Shown piece by piece: positions 32,772 through 41,243 of a stretch of 43,646 bases of DNA. Position 1 is the first letter of the stretch, and each line of letters starts with the position of its first letter. Origin of the DNA: Candidatus Obscuribacterales bacterium (GTDB lineage: Bacteria; Cyanobacteriota; Vampirovibrionia; Obscuribacterales; Obscuribacteraceae); contig JAIETE010000195.1 in the NCBI GenBank assembly GCA_019745505.1, positions 1 through 43,646 on the forward strand, given 5' to 3'. Below the pieces are notes generated by a model. It worked only from the letters and a program-made list of their open reading frames with translations, ran no database searches and had not been told where the DNA came from. The position numbers and the translations under genes were made by a program.

Positions 32772-34718
32772 ATGGCTAGAGAGAAAGGGTTTGGCGGCTC
32801 AGTAGAGTTTTCGCTCACTCGGAAAACACGGCAGCGCGGCAGCAAAATTGCGCTTGCGGGTCTGTCGGGTGCTGCTTTGGTAGCGTGCCAGGCAATTGCA
32901 GCAATAGCTGCGGGAAGCCCGGCGTCAATTAAGGCTATTACCGTCGACAGCAATCAACAGCTGGTTATTCAATTCGCCAATGCCGGCTTTCCTGCTGTTC
33001 CTCATTTGCTCGATGTGCCAGGCCCCAGCCATAGAGTCGTTTTCGACTTCGTCAATGCGGCGCTGGACCGAGGAGCTCTTCCAACCCCTGAGATTTTCAG
33101 CAGCCGTATAACAAAGGTGCTGCCGGTCATAAAAGGCGTTCGCTATCTCAACTTGACCAGCACTCCCAAGCCGACTGCGCGAATCGTCATTGATTTGCCT
33201 GAACATCTGCAGGTTAAGCCAAAGGTTGTCAAATTAGAGGAAGATCTTGTCGTGCTGAGCCTGGGCGAAGGCGTCGATTTGTCACAGAAGGATGAGAAGT
33301 CAGAGGAAGGTGGTCCAACCAGCCAGGCTCCGAAGACTCAGGCTCCTGAGGCAGAAGCAGCAACCGCTGCCGTTTCGAAAGAAGCGCCTCTGCCGGGTGA
33401 GTCGACAGCCGCCATGGAAGCTGCCGAATCAGCAGCCGCTTCGGCACCATCTCAGGAAACCGGCGCACAGCTGGAGACCTCTTCCGTGAAATCAGCTCCC
33501 ACCCCCGGTTCTGCAAGTGCAGAAACTGCTGCCACCCATCCTGCCGAATCCGAGAATGTCGGCACCTGGGATTGGACTGCTGGTCAGCCGGCGCAGGCAC
33601 CGGCCGCCAAAACGGCACAGGCGGAAGAACGTGATACCACTCCTGCCGCTGTGCCGGTAGTAGCCACAAATACCACTAAACCTGCAGCTCTGGCGGAAAG
33701 TCAGGGTGCCGGAGATAACAATGCAATTCAAGCCGAACTCGATAAGGAATCCGGCAATGCGCCTGCGGTGAATTCTCAAAATGTACAGTTGAAGCCCGCT
33801 ATGCCTGAGCCGCAAGGTGAAGCTGCCGCACCGGCAGCGGCGCCGCCGGCTGCAGAACAAGAGGTTGCACCCCAAATGGCGGCACCCCAAGCGGCAGCGC
33901 CTCAAGTTGACGCCGCAGAAGCTGCTCCTGAAGCTGTTGCCGCTCCAGCTCCTGTACAGAGAAAGGCGCCGGTTCAAAAGCGTGTGACTGCGCCGGTTCC
34001 ACAAAGCGATCCGATCGAACAGGAAGTGCGCACTGAAACACCAGATCAAGCTCCCGAGCAAGAAATTGACGGACCGGCATCGAAACTTAGCCTGCCTGAG
34101 AATTCCCAAGGCTCGAAGACGACCGCGGAGAGCAAGGCTGAAGCTAAAGCCGCCTACAACAAGGCTGTGCAGGCTCACCTGGCGGGCAAATTGCCGGAGG
34201 CGATATCAGAGTATCAAAATGCACTTACGCTCAATCCGGAGTTCTCTCAAGCTCACTGCAATCTTGGTTTGATCTTCAACCAGCAGCACAACTACGCCAA
34301 GGCTCTGTCGGAATTCCGTAAAGCTCTGGCGATCAACCCTAAAGATGCCATCACATACAATGGCATCGGTGCTGCACTCCGGGCAGAAAAAGATATGGTA
34401 GGAGCGATTAAGAACTGGCAAACAGCAGTATCTCTCGACCCGAAATTGGCTACGGCTCACTATAATCTCGGCACTGCATACGAGATGCAAAAGGACGTAG
34501 ACCGAGCGATGGAGTCGTACAGGCAAGCTGTGAAAAACGATTATCGGCTTGGAGAAGCGTATTACAGAATGGGGCTGATCATGGAGAGAAAACATCTCAA
34601 TGAGGAAGCAACCGAACAGTACTCGCGCGCTTTGAAAGTGGCTAGCAATGCAGAATTTAGCGAGGATGCCAGACAGAGACTGGCGTCTTTGTCTAACAAG
34701 AAATCGGCAAAGCGTTAG
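32772..34718 (+). CDS. Secreted AMIN-domain protein with Pro/Ala-rich linker and TPR repeats
   Basis: 648 residues. An N-terminal signal sequence (~23-47, with hydrophobic ALAGLSGAALVACQAIAAIAAG) leads to an AMIN domain (~50-155: IKAITVDSNQQLVIQF, HRVVFDFVNAAL, GVRYLNLTSTPKPTARIVID). AMIN domains bind peptidoglycan or secretins and localise periplasmic proteins. A ~290-residue Ala/Pro/Glu/Gln-rich linker follows, then four to five TPRs (~450-640: AHLAGKLPEAISEYQNALTL, LGLIFNQQHNYAKALSEFRK). It probably bridges the cell wall and an envelope complex. The combination AMIN plus TPR is common in cyanobacteria and relatives. GGAG lies 11 bases before the ATG. It ends at an intrinsic terminator. Confidence 0.9.
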   Translation: MAREKGFGGSVEFSLTRKTRQRGSKIALAGLSGAALVACQAIAAIAAGSPASIKAITVDSNQQLVIQFANAGFPAVPHLLDVPGPSHRVVFDFVNAALDRGALPTPEIFSSRITKVLPVIKGVRYLNLTSTPKPTARIVIDLPEHLQVKPKVVKLEEDLVVLSLGEGVDLSQKDEKSEEGGPTSQAPKTQAPEAEAATAAVSKEAPLPGESTAAMEAAESAAASAPSQETGAQLETSSVKSAPTPGSASAETAATHPAESENVGTWDWTAGQPAQAPAAKTAQAEERDTTPAAVPVVATNTTKPAALAESQGAGDNNAIQAELDKESGNAPAVNSQNVQLKPAMPEPQGEAAAPAAAPPAAEQEVAPQMAAPQAAAPQVDAAEAAPEAVAAPAPVQRKAPVQKRVTAPVPQSDPIEQEVRTETPDQAPEQEIDGPASKLSLPENSQGSKTTAESKAEAKAAYNKAVQAHLAGKLPEAISEYQNALTLNPEFSQAHCNLGLIFNQQHNYAKALSEFRKALAINPKDAITYNGIGAALRAEKDMVGAIKNWQTAVSLDPKLATAHYNLGTAYEMQKDVDRAMESYRQAVKNDYRLGEAYYRMGLIMERKHLNEEATEQYSRALKVASNAEFSEDARQRLASLSNKKSAKR

Positions 34719-34750
34719 TTCCGTAAATCCGCATTTGCAATATTTTGAGA

Positions 34751-34779
34751 AAGGGGCGAAGTATCACTTCGTCCCTTTT
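34751..34779 (+). terminator. Intrinsic terminator of the AMIN-TPR gene
   Basis: AAGGGGCGAAGT (34751-34762) pairs with ACTTCGTCCCTT (34766-34777), with one G-T wobble and a three-base loop, within a CCCTTTTGG end. It begins 33 bases after the stop. A second hairpin (34811-34843, GGACAA/TTGTCC with an inner GCGC stem) may end the convergent LysM gene. Confidence 0.8.
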
Positions 34780-34885
34780 GGTGTCAACCAGAAATTGAAA
34801 AAAGACAATTAGGACAAAGGACCTTGCGCCGCAGCGCATTGTCCGATGCCCTAAATGCATATCTCCCGCGTGTGAAAACTGTTGT

Positions 34886-35911
34886 CTACATCAGACTGAA
34901 TCTAATGACTTTGCCGTTAGCATCAGTCACTGAATTATATTTCGCGCCGCTGTTCAGCGAAATTCGGCTGTCATAGTTGCCTGTGATCGGATTGAATACG
35001 GTAGCGATGTTCTTGATGCCCTCGAGGTCTTGTGTCTGGCCGAAACCAGTGTCGACTGTAAGGTTGAGTCCCGAGCCGTCGTAGGAGATGTTGCGCTCTT
35101 TGATGCGACCGAAAGAGTCCGTCGTTTCGGATGCCGTGAACTTTGGATTGTTCCAGCCGGAGCCGTCGATGTCCCCGGAGTAGGATGTTCTTACCGTTTC
35201 ATTTCCGTGGATTTGCGAATCTACTTTCTTGTTTGATATCCAGCTTTCGTCGGTGCCGTTGAAGCCCGGTGTGGACATGGCGTTGAATGTGCCGTCCACG
35301 CCTTTTGCCGTATCGGAGCTGAAGTCGATCGTCGGTTTTTGCGTATCGGGAAGCTTTTCTACATCCACTTTTCCGCCTTGTGGAATCAGCAGTTTTTGGC
35401 CGATTTTGAGTTTGTTTGCGTCTTCAATATTGTTTGCTTCGGCTATCTGTTTGTAGGATTCGCTGATTTCGGTTTGCGTCGGTTTGCGCCCTAGTCGCTC
35501 TTGCAGAGTGTCTTTCGTGATGCCCCACAAGTTGTCGCCTTTCTTTATTTCGTATTCCGCGGTGCCGTCAGAGCGCACATCGAAATCGCGCTTGCCCCAC
35601 TTTTCCGAAGCGCCCAGCGCATCTTTGCTGTTTAGGACCTGCAGGTGAACAGGATCGCGCTCTTGAACGTATTTGCCGTCTTCGCTCCTGGTCAGTACGT
35701 TTCCGTTGCCCATTACGCGCAATAGTTCGAAGTCTTCGGAGAATCCCTGTGATTTCATATCTACACTGCTGTTCACTTGTTTCATTATCGAATCGAATTT
35801 GAAGCCCGAGTCGTTTTGGGCTTCCGTCATGATTTTTACAGTGTCCAGGTAATTGGTTTTTCCTGACTCAGCGTTGTCGAATTGTTTGGCGATATAGTCT
35901 GCCTTTTCCAT
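34886..35911 (-). CDS. LysM-domain protein
   Basis: 341 residues; GGAGAG lies 6 bases before the ATG. A LysM domain is clear at ~120-177: YEIKKGDNLWGITKDTL, IAEANNIEDANKLKIGQKLL, ending in IPQGG. LysM binds N-acetylglucosamine polymers such as peptidoglycan. The N-terminal ~115 residues are polar and helical. The C-terminal ~160 residues are Asn/Ser/Asp/Gly-rich beta-type sequence (SISLNSGAKYNSVTDANGK-like). There is no signal peptide, so if it reaches the wall it uses another route or is released by lysis. It stands alone on the minus strand. Confidence 0.88.
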   Translation of the reverse strand: MEKADYIAKQFDNAESGKTNYLDTVKIMTEAQNDSGFKFDSIMKQVNSSVDMKSQGFSEDFELLRVMGNGNVLTRSEDGKYVQERDPVHLQVLNSKDALGASEKWGKRDFDVRSDGTAEYEIKKGDNLWGITKDTLQERLGRKPTQTEISESYKQIAEANNIEDANKLKIGQKLLIPQGGKVDVEKLPDTQKPTIDFSSDTAKGVDGTFNAMSTPGFNGTDESWISNKKVDSQIHGNETVRTSYSGDIDGSGWNNPKFTASETTDSFGRIKERNISYDGSGLNLTVDTGFGQTQDLEGIKNIATVFNPITGNYDSRISLNSGAKYNSVTDANGKVIRFSLM

Positions 35912-36255
35912 GAAAGCTCTCCAGTGTCCGGTAGAAAGTGGGAGTAAAAATGCGTGTAGTCGAAGGGGCGAATATAGAGGATTAGAAGTCGGGGGATGCG
36001 AGGAAGGCGGGGGTGCTTTGATGTTGCAGCAGATACCGTTATTTTTGCGTTAACAGGCAAAACGCTGCATTGACGCGTTGTTTGCTCGACTTCTTAGACA
36101 TACTAATGACTTTGATTAAGATGTAATTCGGGCAGAAGCAATCATGGTCGAAAGCCATGAGAAGCACCATAGACGGTGCCGCGGCGTCGGTCATGCGCTG
36201 GTGATAACATTCGATGCTTAGAAGTGGAGCTTAACTGCAAAAAGACGGGTGAGAA
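35912..36255. other. Gene-free stretch
   Basis: 344 bases between the LysM gene start and the rfaE2 stop. It presumably holds the LysM promoter. No RBS-linked frame, hairpin with T-tract or RNA gene was recognised. Confidence 0.4.
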
Positions 36256-36723
36256 CTATCCGCGGATTTTTTGCACCAGCGACGTAGTGGACTTTTGCGG
36301 TACCAAGGGCAGAATCTCGACCCGCCCTCCGAGAGCTTCCACAACCGGGGTTTCTTCCAGGTCTTGCGGTTTGTAGTCCGCGCCCTTAACATGGATGTCC
36401 GGTTTTACTACTTTTATGAACTCGACCGGCGTCCCCTCATCGAATATCGATACGACGTCTACACATTCCAGGCTGGATAGCAGCTCGGCGCGGTCGTTCT
36501 GGTTGTTGATCGGGCGCTCCGGACCTTTTAGAGCGCTTACGGAAGCATCGCTGTTAATGCCGACCACCAAAATATCGCCCAATGCCTTCGACTGTTTGAG
36601 GATGCGAACATGACCGACATGCAATATGTCGAAACAACCATTGGTCGTCACAATGCGTTTTCCCTGCTTGCGAAGTCCGTCGATATGTTCGCCCAGAGAC
36701 TCTCTTGTTAGAACCGTTCCCAT
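36256..36723 (-). CDS. rfaE2: D-glycero-beta-D-manno-heptose 1-phosphate adenylyltransferase
   Basis: 155 residues from ATG 36723, with AGGGCGGA just upstream; the frame continues to 36807 without an RBS. It is the stand-alone equivalent of the C-terminal half of HldE. The nucleotidyltransferase signature is TTNGCFDILHVGHVRIL (HxGH), followed by GDILVVGINSDASVSALKGP, RPINNQNDRAELLSSL, KPDIHVKGADY and ending STTSLVQKI. It makes ADP-heptose from heptose 1-phosphate for lipopolysaccharide core or other heptose glycans. The kinase half (HldE1) is not in the window. ADP-heptose is also a known innate-immune signal, but no such role can be read from here. Confidence 0.93.
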   Translation of the reverse strand: MGTVLTRESLGEHIDGLRKQGKRIVTTNGCFDILHVGHVRILKQSKALGDILVVGINSDASVSALKGPERPINNQNDRAELLSSLECVDVVSIFDEGTPVEFIKVVKPDIHVKGADYKPQDLEETPVVEALGGRVEILPLVPQKSTTSLVQKIRG

Positions 36724-36927
36724 TTGTCCGCCCTGCCGCCGTTTTGTGACTTTTAATCTTACCCTAGAAAAACTTGATCGAATTGCCCCAATTTTGCCAG
36801 ATTTCAAAGTTAGTCTTATTTTGTAATCGAGACGCGCTTCCCTTCGAGCGCTTTAGGTTTATCAAACGCCACCAGCAAAAGCGGTTCGGCGCGCGCGTCT
36901 TCGATTAAAAAACTTGGGGAAGATGGG

Positions 36928-36958
36928 GGCTGTTCTCTGCAGTGTGCAGAGGACAGCC
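36928..36958. other. Strong hairpin upstream of rfaE2
   Basis: GGCTGTTCTCTGCA (36928-36941) pairs with TGCAGAGGACAGCC (36945-36958), 13 of 14 positions, with a GTG loop. No adjacent T-tract on either strand. It lies ~205 bases upstream of the leftward rfaE2 gene, so it may be a leader element or a second terminator for the unit ending at 37132. The rest of 36724-37051 is A/T-rich with no gene. Confidence 0.5.
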
Positions 36959-37051
36959 TTTCATATGTGGGGAAAGTCGTTATTGGAGAGATTCTTGTAA
37001 CTCTTCAAAAGAAAAAAGAATACTACAAAAAATAGTAGAAACGCGGAAATG

Positions 37052-37106
37052 AAAAAAAACGCGAGGAGCGAGAAGAGATGCCCGTTTGCGGGTCCCCTCT
37101 CGCTCC
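37052..37106 (-). terminator. Strong terminator of the leftward five-gene unit
   Basis: GGAGCGAGA (37065-37073) pairs with TCTCGCTCC (37098-37106), and an inner CCCG/CGGG stem closes the loop. On the minus strand the hairpin is followed by CTCGCG and eight T's (37052-37059). It lies 26 bases past the stop at 37132. Confidence 0.9.
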
Positions 37107-37131
37107 TTTGCCGTTTGCCACCGCCGGTAGT

Positions 37132-38247
37132 TCATTTCCTGCGAACCAGTCGGCGATACTTGTGACCGCTCACAGTCGTTGTCGAGCGAGAGCGGCTGAG
37201 CGAAGCGAATCGCTGGTTGTAGGTCCGGCGGATGCGCTCACCCGTTTCGTCGTCGAACGGCAGCTTCTCGTACAGCGACTTGATTTGGTCGCGCAGGCTT
37301 TCTCCCTTGACGAGATGCATGTCGATGCCCTGGGCTTCGCAGGCGACGAGCAGGCGCTCCAGCATGTGTTCGAAGTATGGCTTGGGCAGCTTGTAAAGCC
37401 ACCGGTTGCCGCGCTTTCTCAGCAGCTGGATTTGGTTGACGAGCAGACCCGCAGCTGAGGGGGCGACGCCGATCGTCATCACGTGTTCTCCTTCGAAGGA
37501 GATGATGAGACCGATATCGCCATCGAGCCAGGGTTTCGTCTTCGGGTCTTCCGCGCAGGTCTGGCGCTCACCAGTGAATTCCGACCAGCCTCGCGGATGG
37601 TGGTGAATCATGGTGTAGTCGTAGGTGACCTCGAAGCCGGGCAAGCCGACCTCGAACGACATGAGCAGCCGATGGAATTTGACCAGCTCATCCCACTGCA
37701 GAGGTTTCTTGCCCCAGTGCTCAGCGCTGAGCCCAAGCTTGTCGACGAACCTGTAGAGCGGATGCTTGCGCAGGCTCGAGACCAGCTCGCCATCGTACTG
37801 CAGCTCGTGTGCGAAGCGGGCGATTTCTGCAAAGCTGCAGAGTTTTGCCATCTCCCAGAGTTCCAGTTCTTGCCCGCGCTCGACGAGCCAGTTTTCCAGA
37901 ACCTTGAGATTGAGCGGTTTCAGCCACTTCTGACCCTGGTGCCGACCGACGTTTTTGCAGACGTCGAGATAGCTGGCCATCTTGGGATGCGAGCCGAGTT
38001 TTTCCGCGACGACAGCGACGATATTTGCCGGCGCCGTCAGGTCTATATTCAAGTCGGATTTCTTCAGGCCGCGCTTGCGCTCGGCGAGGAAAGCCCTTTC
38101 GGAGAGGCTGAATTCCTCGTCGAATATCTCGCGCGCCTCCCCATGACTGGGGCGCGGAAGCGAGAGCAATTCGACGAAGGACCTGATCACCTCAGGCGGT
38201 GCCGGACGCACGCGTGGCGTCATCAGCAATTCGAGAAGGTCATCCAT
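37132..38247 (-). CDS. Unknown protein with an HHHP motif, last gene of the unit
   Basis: 371 residues from ATG 38247; AGGAG lies 8 bases upstream (the frame runs on to 38295 with no RBS). The N-terminal ~200 residues are helical and charged. The central part holds TMIHHHPRGWSEFTGE (HHHP at 215-218) followed by PWLDGDIGLIISFEGEHVMT. An x-H-x-H-P with downstream Asp is reminiscent of JAB/MPN metalloproteases, but the standard S-x-x-D spacing is not kept, so this is only a suggestion. The C-terminus is very basic (RSRSTTTVSGHKYRRLVRRK). No signal or membrane segment. Raised GC, like its upstream neighbours. Confidence 0.75.
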   Translation of the reverse strand: MDDLLELLMTPRVRPAPPEVIRSFVELLSLPRPSHGEAREIFDEEFSLSERAFLAERKRGLKKSDLNIDLTAPANIVAVVAEKLGSHPKMASYLDVCKNVGRHQGQKWLKPLNLKVLENWLVERGQELELWEMAKLCSFAEIARFAHELQYDGELVSSLRKHPLYRFVDKLGLSAEHWGKKPLQWDELVKFHRLLMSFEVGLPGFEVTYDYTMIHHHPRGWSEFTGERQTCAEDPKTKPWLDGDIGLIISFEGEHVMTIGVAPSAAGLLVNQIQLLRKRGNRWLYKLPKPYFEHMLERLLVACEAQGIDMHLVKGESLRDQIKSLYEKLPFDDETGERIRRTYNQRFASLSRSRSTTTVSGHKYRRLVRRK

Positions 38248-38368
38248 CGAATTACTCCTGTTTTTTGTTGAAGAGAAACGCTCGGGAGCGGGCATTTGCG
38301 CCCGTTCCCGAGTAACCGTGTGGCTGCGTGGGCGAGTAACGAACGATGCGGTCGAAACCGCAGCGCAG

Positions 38369-38836
38369 TTACTTCAGGTTCCAGTACTTCCGGAACCTCG
38401 CCTCCCTATCCGTGCCTCTGCCACTGCCGCCGCCGCTTGCGCGATCGGCAATGTCCAGCAGCCTCCAGACATTGCTGTCGGAGCTGATGATGGGGCGCCC
38501 AACGATGCCGCGGTATCGGGTCGCGGCAAAGAGGAGGATAGCATCACCGGCGGATTTAGCATCCCTGGCGCGCGAGGCGGCAGAGCCAGCTCCGCTGGCA
38601 GAAATTTCTCGCAGACAAGCTGCCGAGAAATTTCTTTCAGCAGCGAAGATGGCAGACGCAGCGTCCACCTTCGCTTGCTGGGCACGGTCGACGCCGGAGC
38701 CAATCTCGCTGGTGCGAATCACAGGCAGCCCTGAGGCAGCACCGTGTTCGCGCAAGCGAGTCTCCAATCGCAGGAGAACTCCATCAACCGTGGCTGCGAA
38801 AGTCCTTGTCGCAGCGCCAATGGTGTCAACAGTCAT
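38369..38836 (-). CDS. Unknown 155-residue protein
   Basis: Start ATG 38836 is chosen because GGAGGTG ends a few bases upstream; open sequence extends to 38887. The first ~110 residues are Ala-rich and helical (TRTFAATVDGVLLRLETRLR, VDAASAIFAAERNFSAACLR), probably a helical bundle or coiled coil. The C-terminal ~30 residues are Gly/Arg-rich (ASGGGSGRGTDREARFRKYW), possibly nucleic-acid binding. No family recognised. It is separated from its downstream neighbour by 121 bases, and hairpins lie in its leader. Confidence 0.6.
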   Translation of the reverse strand: MTVDTIGAATRTFAATVDGVLLRLETRLREHGAASGLPVIRTSEIGSGVDRAQQAKVDAASAIFAAERNFSAACLREISASGAGSAASRARDAKSAGDAILLFAATRYRGIVGRPIISSDSNVWRLLDIADRASGGGSGRGTDREARFRKYWNLK

Positions 38837-38857
38837 TTGCACCTCCATGTGTGCAGC

Positions 38858-38923
38858 GAGACGCTCACCATGCGTCTCTGAGACCACCCGAAGGCAGTCT
38901 CTGAAGCACCACTATGGTGCTTC
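38858..38923. other. Two compact hairpins in the leader of the 155-residue gene
   Basis: GAGACGC/GCGTCTC (38858-38878, 7-base loop) and GAAGCACCA/TGGTGCTTC (38903-38923, 3-base loop) are both perfect. They lie directly before the Shine-Dalgarno on the minus strand. They have no T-tract, so RNA stability or processing elements are more likely than terminators. No gene was seen in 38924-39136. Confidence 0.55.
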
Positions 38924-39136
38924 TTCAAGGCTTTTCCTTAGAACCTGGTCTTAGGACCGTGGTCGTTGGCTTAGCTTTTACCGGAAGTTCTTCTCGCCCA
39001 CCCTTTCATGCACATGGATACATGAGTTGCAGACGATGTGTGCACCGAGCAGAGTGCTCAGCGCTCCTGCCTGCGGGCAGAAGCAGAACCGGACTGACTT
39101 GCGCCAATACCGATTCCACCCTGCCCGCCATCCGCT

Positions 39137-39502
39137 TCAGTAGCCGCGGATCTCCTTCTGGGTCCAGAGGCTGGACTTCACCACGCGCCCGGTCGAGCGG
39201 TAGCGCAGCGCGATCCAGTAGCAGGGACCACCGCAGTGGAAGTGCTCCTGGACGAACTCCTCCAGAACGACGCCGTTGTGCATGTGGTACGCCTGGAGGC
39301 GCCGGATGAGGACGCTGTCTTCGCGCTCCGGGATGGCGTCGAGAACTTCGACCGTCGCCACGGCGGGGATGCCGTCGCGCTTGACCTTGGCGGTGCGGCC
39401 GTTGGCGTAGGTGACGGTGCTCTCGACGGTGCCCGGAAGGGTCCGTGCGACGAGCTTGCGCGCCCACTGGTTGAGACCATAGAAAGTTTCGGTGCGAGCC
39501 AT
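39137..39502 (-). CDS. Unknown 121-residue protein
   Basis: AAGGAG lies 7 bases before the ATG at 39502. A compact mixed alpha/beta protein with a conserved-looking YWIALRYRSTGRVVKSSLWT C-terminus and a His/Cys cluster (HMHN, EHFHCGGPCYW) that could bind metal. No signal or membrane segment. GC-rich, third gene of the leftward unit. No family recognised. Confidence 0.7.
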   Translation of the reverse strand: MARTETFYGLNQWARKLVARTLPGTVESTVTYANGRTAKVKRDGIPAVATVEVLDAIPEREDSVLIRRLQAYHMHNGVVLEEFVQEHFHCGGPCYWIALRYRSTGRVVKSSLWTQKEIRGY

Positions 39503-39646
39503 GATTCAACTCCTTCTGCGGATTTAACCGCTCAGTTCCGGCGCGCCTGCTGAATCTTGCAAGCGCGCCTGAGGGAAATAGAAGATACGGATTGCTCCGC
39601 GCTAGTAAACACACACACACGAAAACACACGCGAGTTTTGCCGACC

Positions 39647-40627
39647 TCAGCTGATGCAGTGGCGAACCAGATGCAGCAGCGTGTTGAAGTCCGTTGCGCA
39701 CGAGAGGTTTTTCAGTCCTTCCTGGAACAGGTTGCCGTGCTTGTTCAGCGCAGCAATCGTGGCATTGAACCCCGCCAGCATCCCCAGCTGTTTCTGCACC
39801 TCGGTCATGTTGAACCGGAGAGCATTGAGCTGAGGAACGTGCGGATTGATGTTGATGTCGGCAGTGTGGTCGCCGGTCTTCACTTTGCCAGCGCTGTGGC
39901 AGAGCAGCCAACGACCGAGGCTCATCAGCATGTCGTTTTTCCGAGAGTCCTTGCCAGACGAGTGGATGCTGACGATCAGCGCTTCCTCGCCGAGCAGGTG
40001 CTTGCGCGCGAAGGCGACAGGGTTGCCGCCGTACGGGCTGAGCGCGCCATCGAAGAGATAGCGCCCGCGGAATTCGACTGCTTCCAGCAAACCGGGAACC
40101 GCGCAGGTTGCCCGAATCGCCAGAGAGATCGGAGCCGGTTCTTCCGACAGCACGCTGATGCTGCCGTCGAAGCCATACTCCATCACTCGCTCGCTCGTGA
40201 ACAGGACGTGCGAGGTTTCGCTCGACGCCATGGTCCAGAACGATTCAGGCCAGACTTTGACCTGGTCTTCGATCAGCTCACCGAGTTTGTCGGTGTGCAT
40301 CATCCCCTTGCGCAGCATGCGGGTTACGAACTTATGCGCAGGGGCGCGCTCTCCGTCCTGGGTCGCTGCGAAAGCGGCGGCCGGGTCGGTGCCGCCCTTC
40401 GATGACGGCTCGAACAGCTTGCGGAAATCGCACGCCATGACGCCTTCCAGGGCAGTGACGGGGTGCAGACCGGCAGCCTTCAGGATCGCCGGGATAGACC
40501 CGCCGCTGATGCCGCCAATCGAGCTCCAGTTCTTCAAACCTGCAACCTTGAGCGCCAGGGTGGCTCCCATTCCGGTGACAAGCGCGCGCGTGCCACCTTG
40601 TTCGATAATCAGATGACGTGAGTACAT
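39647..40627 (-). CDS. Patatin-like phospholipase
   Basis: 326 residues; AGGAGGAC lies immediately before the ATG at 40627, near consensus. The patatin Ser-Asp dyad is present. EQGGTRALVTGMG corresponds to the oxyanion loop, GGISGGS (S41) is the GxSxG nucleophile, and FDGALSPYGGNP (D193) is the DGA/G motif. Patatin-like enzymes cleave acyl chains from phospholipids or neutral lipids; bacterial ones include secreted toxins and housekeeping lipases. There is no signal peptide or membrane helix, so it is cytoplasmic as it stands. Second gene of the leftward unit, after the cysteine hydrolase. Confidence 0.9.
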   Translation of the reverse strand: MYSRHLIIEQGGTRALVTGMGATLALKVAGLKNWSSIGGISGGSIPAILKAAGLHPVTALEGVMACDFRKLFEPSSKGGTDPAAAFAATQDGERAPAHKFVTRMLRKGMMHTDKLGELIEDQVKVWPESFWTMASSETSHVLFTSERVMEYGFDGSISVLSEEPAPISLAIRATCAVPGLLEAVEFRGRYLFDGALSPYGGNPVAFARKHLLGEEALIVSIHSSGKDSRKNDMLMSLGRWLLCHSAGKVKTGDHTADININPHVPQLNALRFNMTEVQKQLGMLAGFNATIAALNKHGNLFQEGLKNLSCATDFNTLLHLVRHCIS

Positions 40628-40676
40628 GATGTCCTCCTAAGATACCGTCAGCCTTTTGAGCTGATTCTGCTTGGCA

Positions 40677-40710
40677 GACTCGCTTCCCACTTCGTGGGCG
40701 GGCGCGAGTC
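40677..40710. other. Two-tier hairpin between the cysteine hydrolase and patatin genes
   Basis: GACTCGC (40677-40683) pairs with GCGAGTC (40704-40710), and inside it CCCAC (40686-40690) pairs with GTGGG (40694-40698) around a TTC loop. No T-tract on the minus strand. Probably an mRNA processing or stability element in the 94-base spacer. Confidence 0.55.
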
Positions 40711-40721
40711 CACTCAGGACA

Positions 40722-41243
40722 TCACGCCACCTTCAGACGAGCCCGTTTGCGAAATACCTCCCAACCAGTCTCCTCTTCGAAGTTGGTTGAGCATGCTCGT
40801 TTGACCACGCGCACAAATGCATCCTCCAGCTTGTGAACCAGAGAGACAGCCGTTTGTTCTACGCAACAGTCCGAGTAGACGCCGACGATCCTGAAGTTGT
40901 CGAGGCTGAAGCCGTTTTCCCGGCATGCCTGAATGACTTCCTCCGAACCGTCTTCGCTGTCCTTGGACATGCGTCGCTTTCGCTCGTAGTTTCTGCTGCC
41001 CGAAAGCAGCTGAGCTATTGGCGTAATCGTCTCGCCATGGCGCCATGGCTCGCAGACGACCAGGACAATTGCCCAGCCTTTGCGTTTTGCCATGAGCACT
41101 TCAGCGACGACATTGGCGACGAGGTCAGGGTTCAGGCAATCCTTCACGAAGAAGTCTTGCATGTCGACGACAACGAGTGTGCCGTCTTGTTTCGATGGTG
41201 TTCGACGAATCGAACGCATCGAGTGTGCTTGCAAGCACTGCAT
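40722..41243 (-). CDS. Isochorismatase-like cysteine hydrolase
   Basis: 173 residues; AAGGAGG lies 6 bases before the ATG at 41243. The isochorismatase/nicotinamidase fold is recognisable from TLVVVDMQDFF (D27), a lysine in the expected region (K94 in RRMSKDSED) and GVYSDCCVEQTA (C127 at the catalytic position, normally D-x-C-V). Family members hydrolyse amides such as nicotinamide, N-carbamoyl compounds or isochorismate. The cis-peptide region and substrate pocket give no specific assignment. First gene of the leftward GC-rich unit. Confidence 0.85.
   Translation of the reverse strand: MQCLQAHSMRSIRRTPSKQDGTLVVVDMQDFFVKDCLNPDLVANVVAEVLMAKRKGWAIVLVVCEPWRHGETITPIAQLLSGSRNYERKRRMSKDSEDGSEEVIQACRENGFSLDNFRIVGVYSDCCVEQTAVSLVHKLEDAFVRVVKRACSTNFEEETGWEVFRKRARLKVA

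Noticed and set aside
37483..38271. 262-codon plus-strand frame opposite the HHHP-protein gene
   Set aside because: The minus-strand gene has a proper RBS and terminator; this frame has neither.
39557..40405. 282-codon plus-strand frame opposite the patatin gene
   Set aside because: The patatin motifs are on the minus strand; the opposite frame is Arg/Val/Gln-rich and lacks an RBS.
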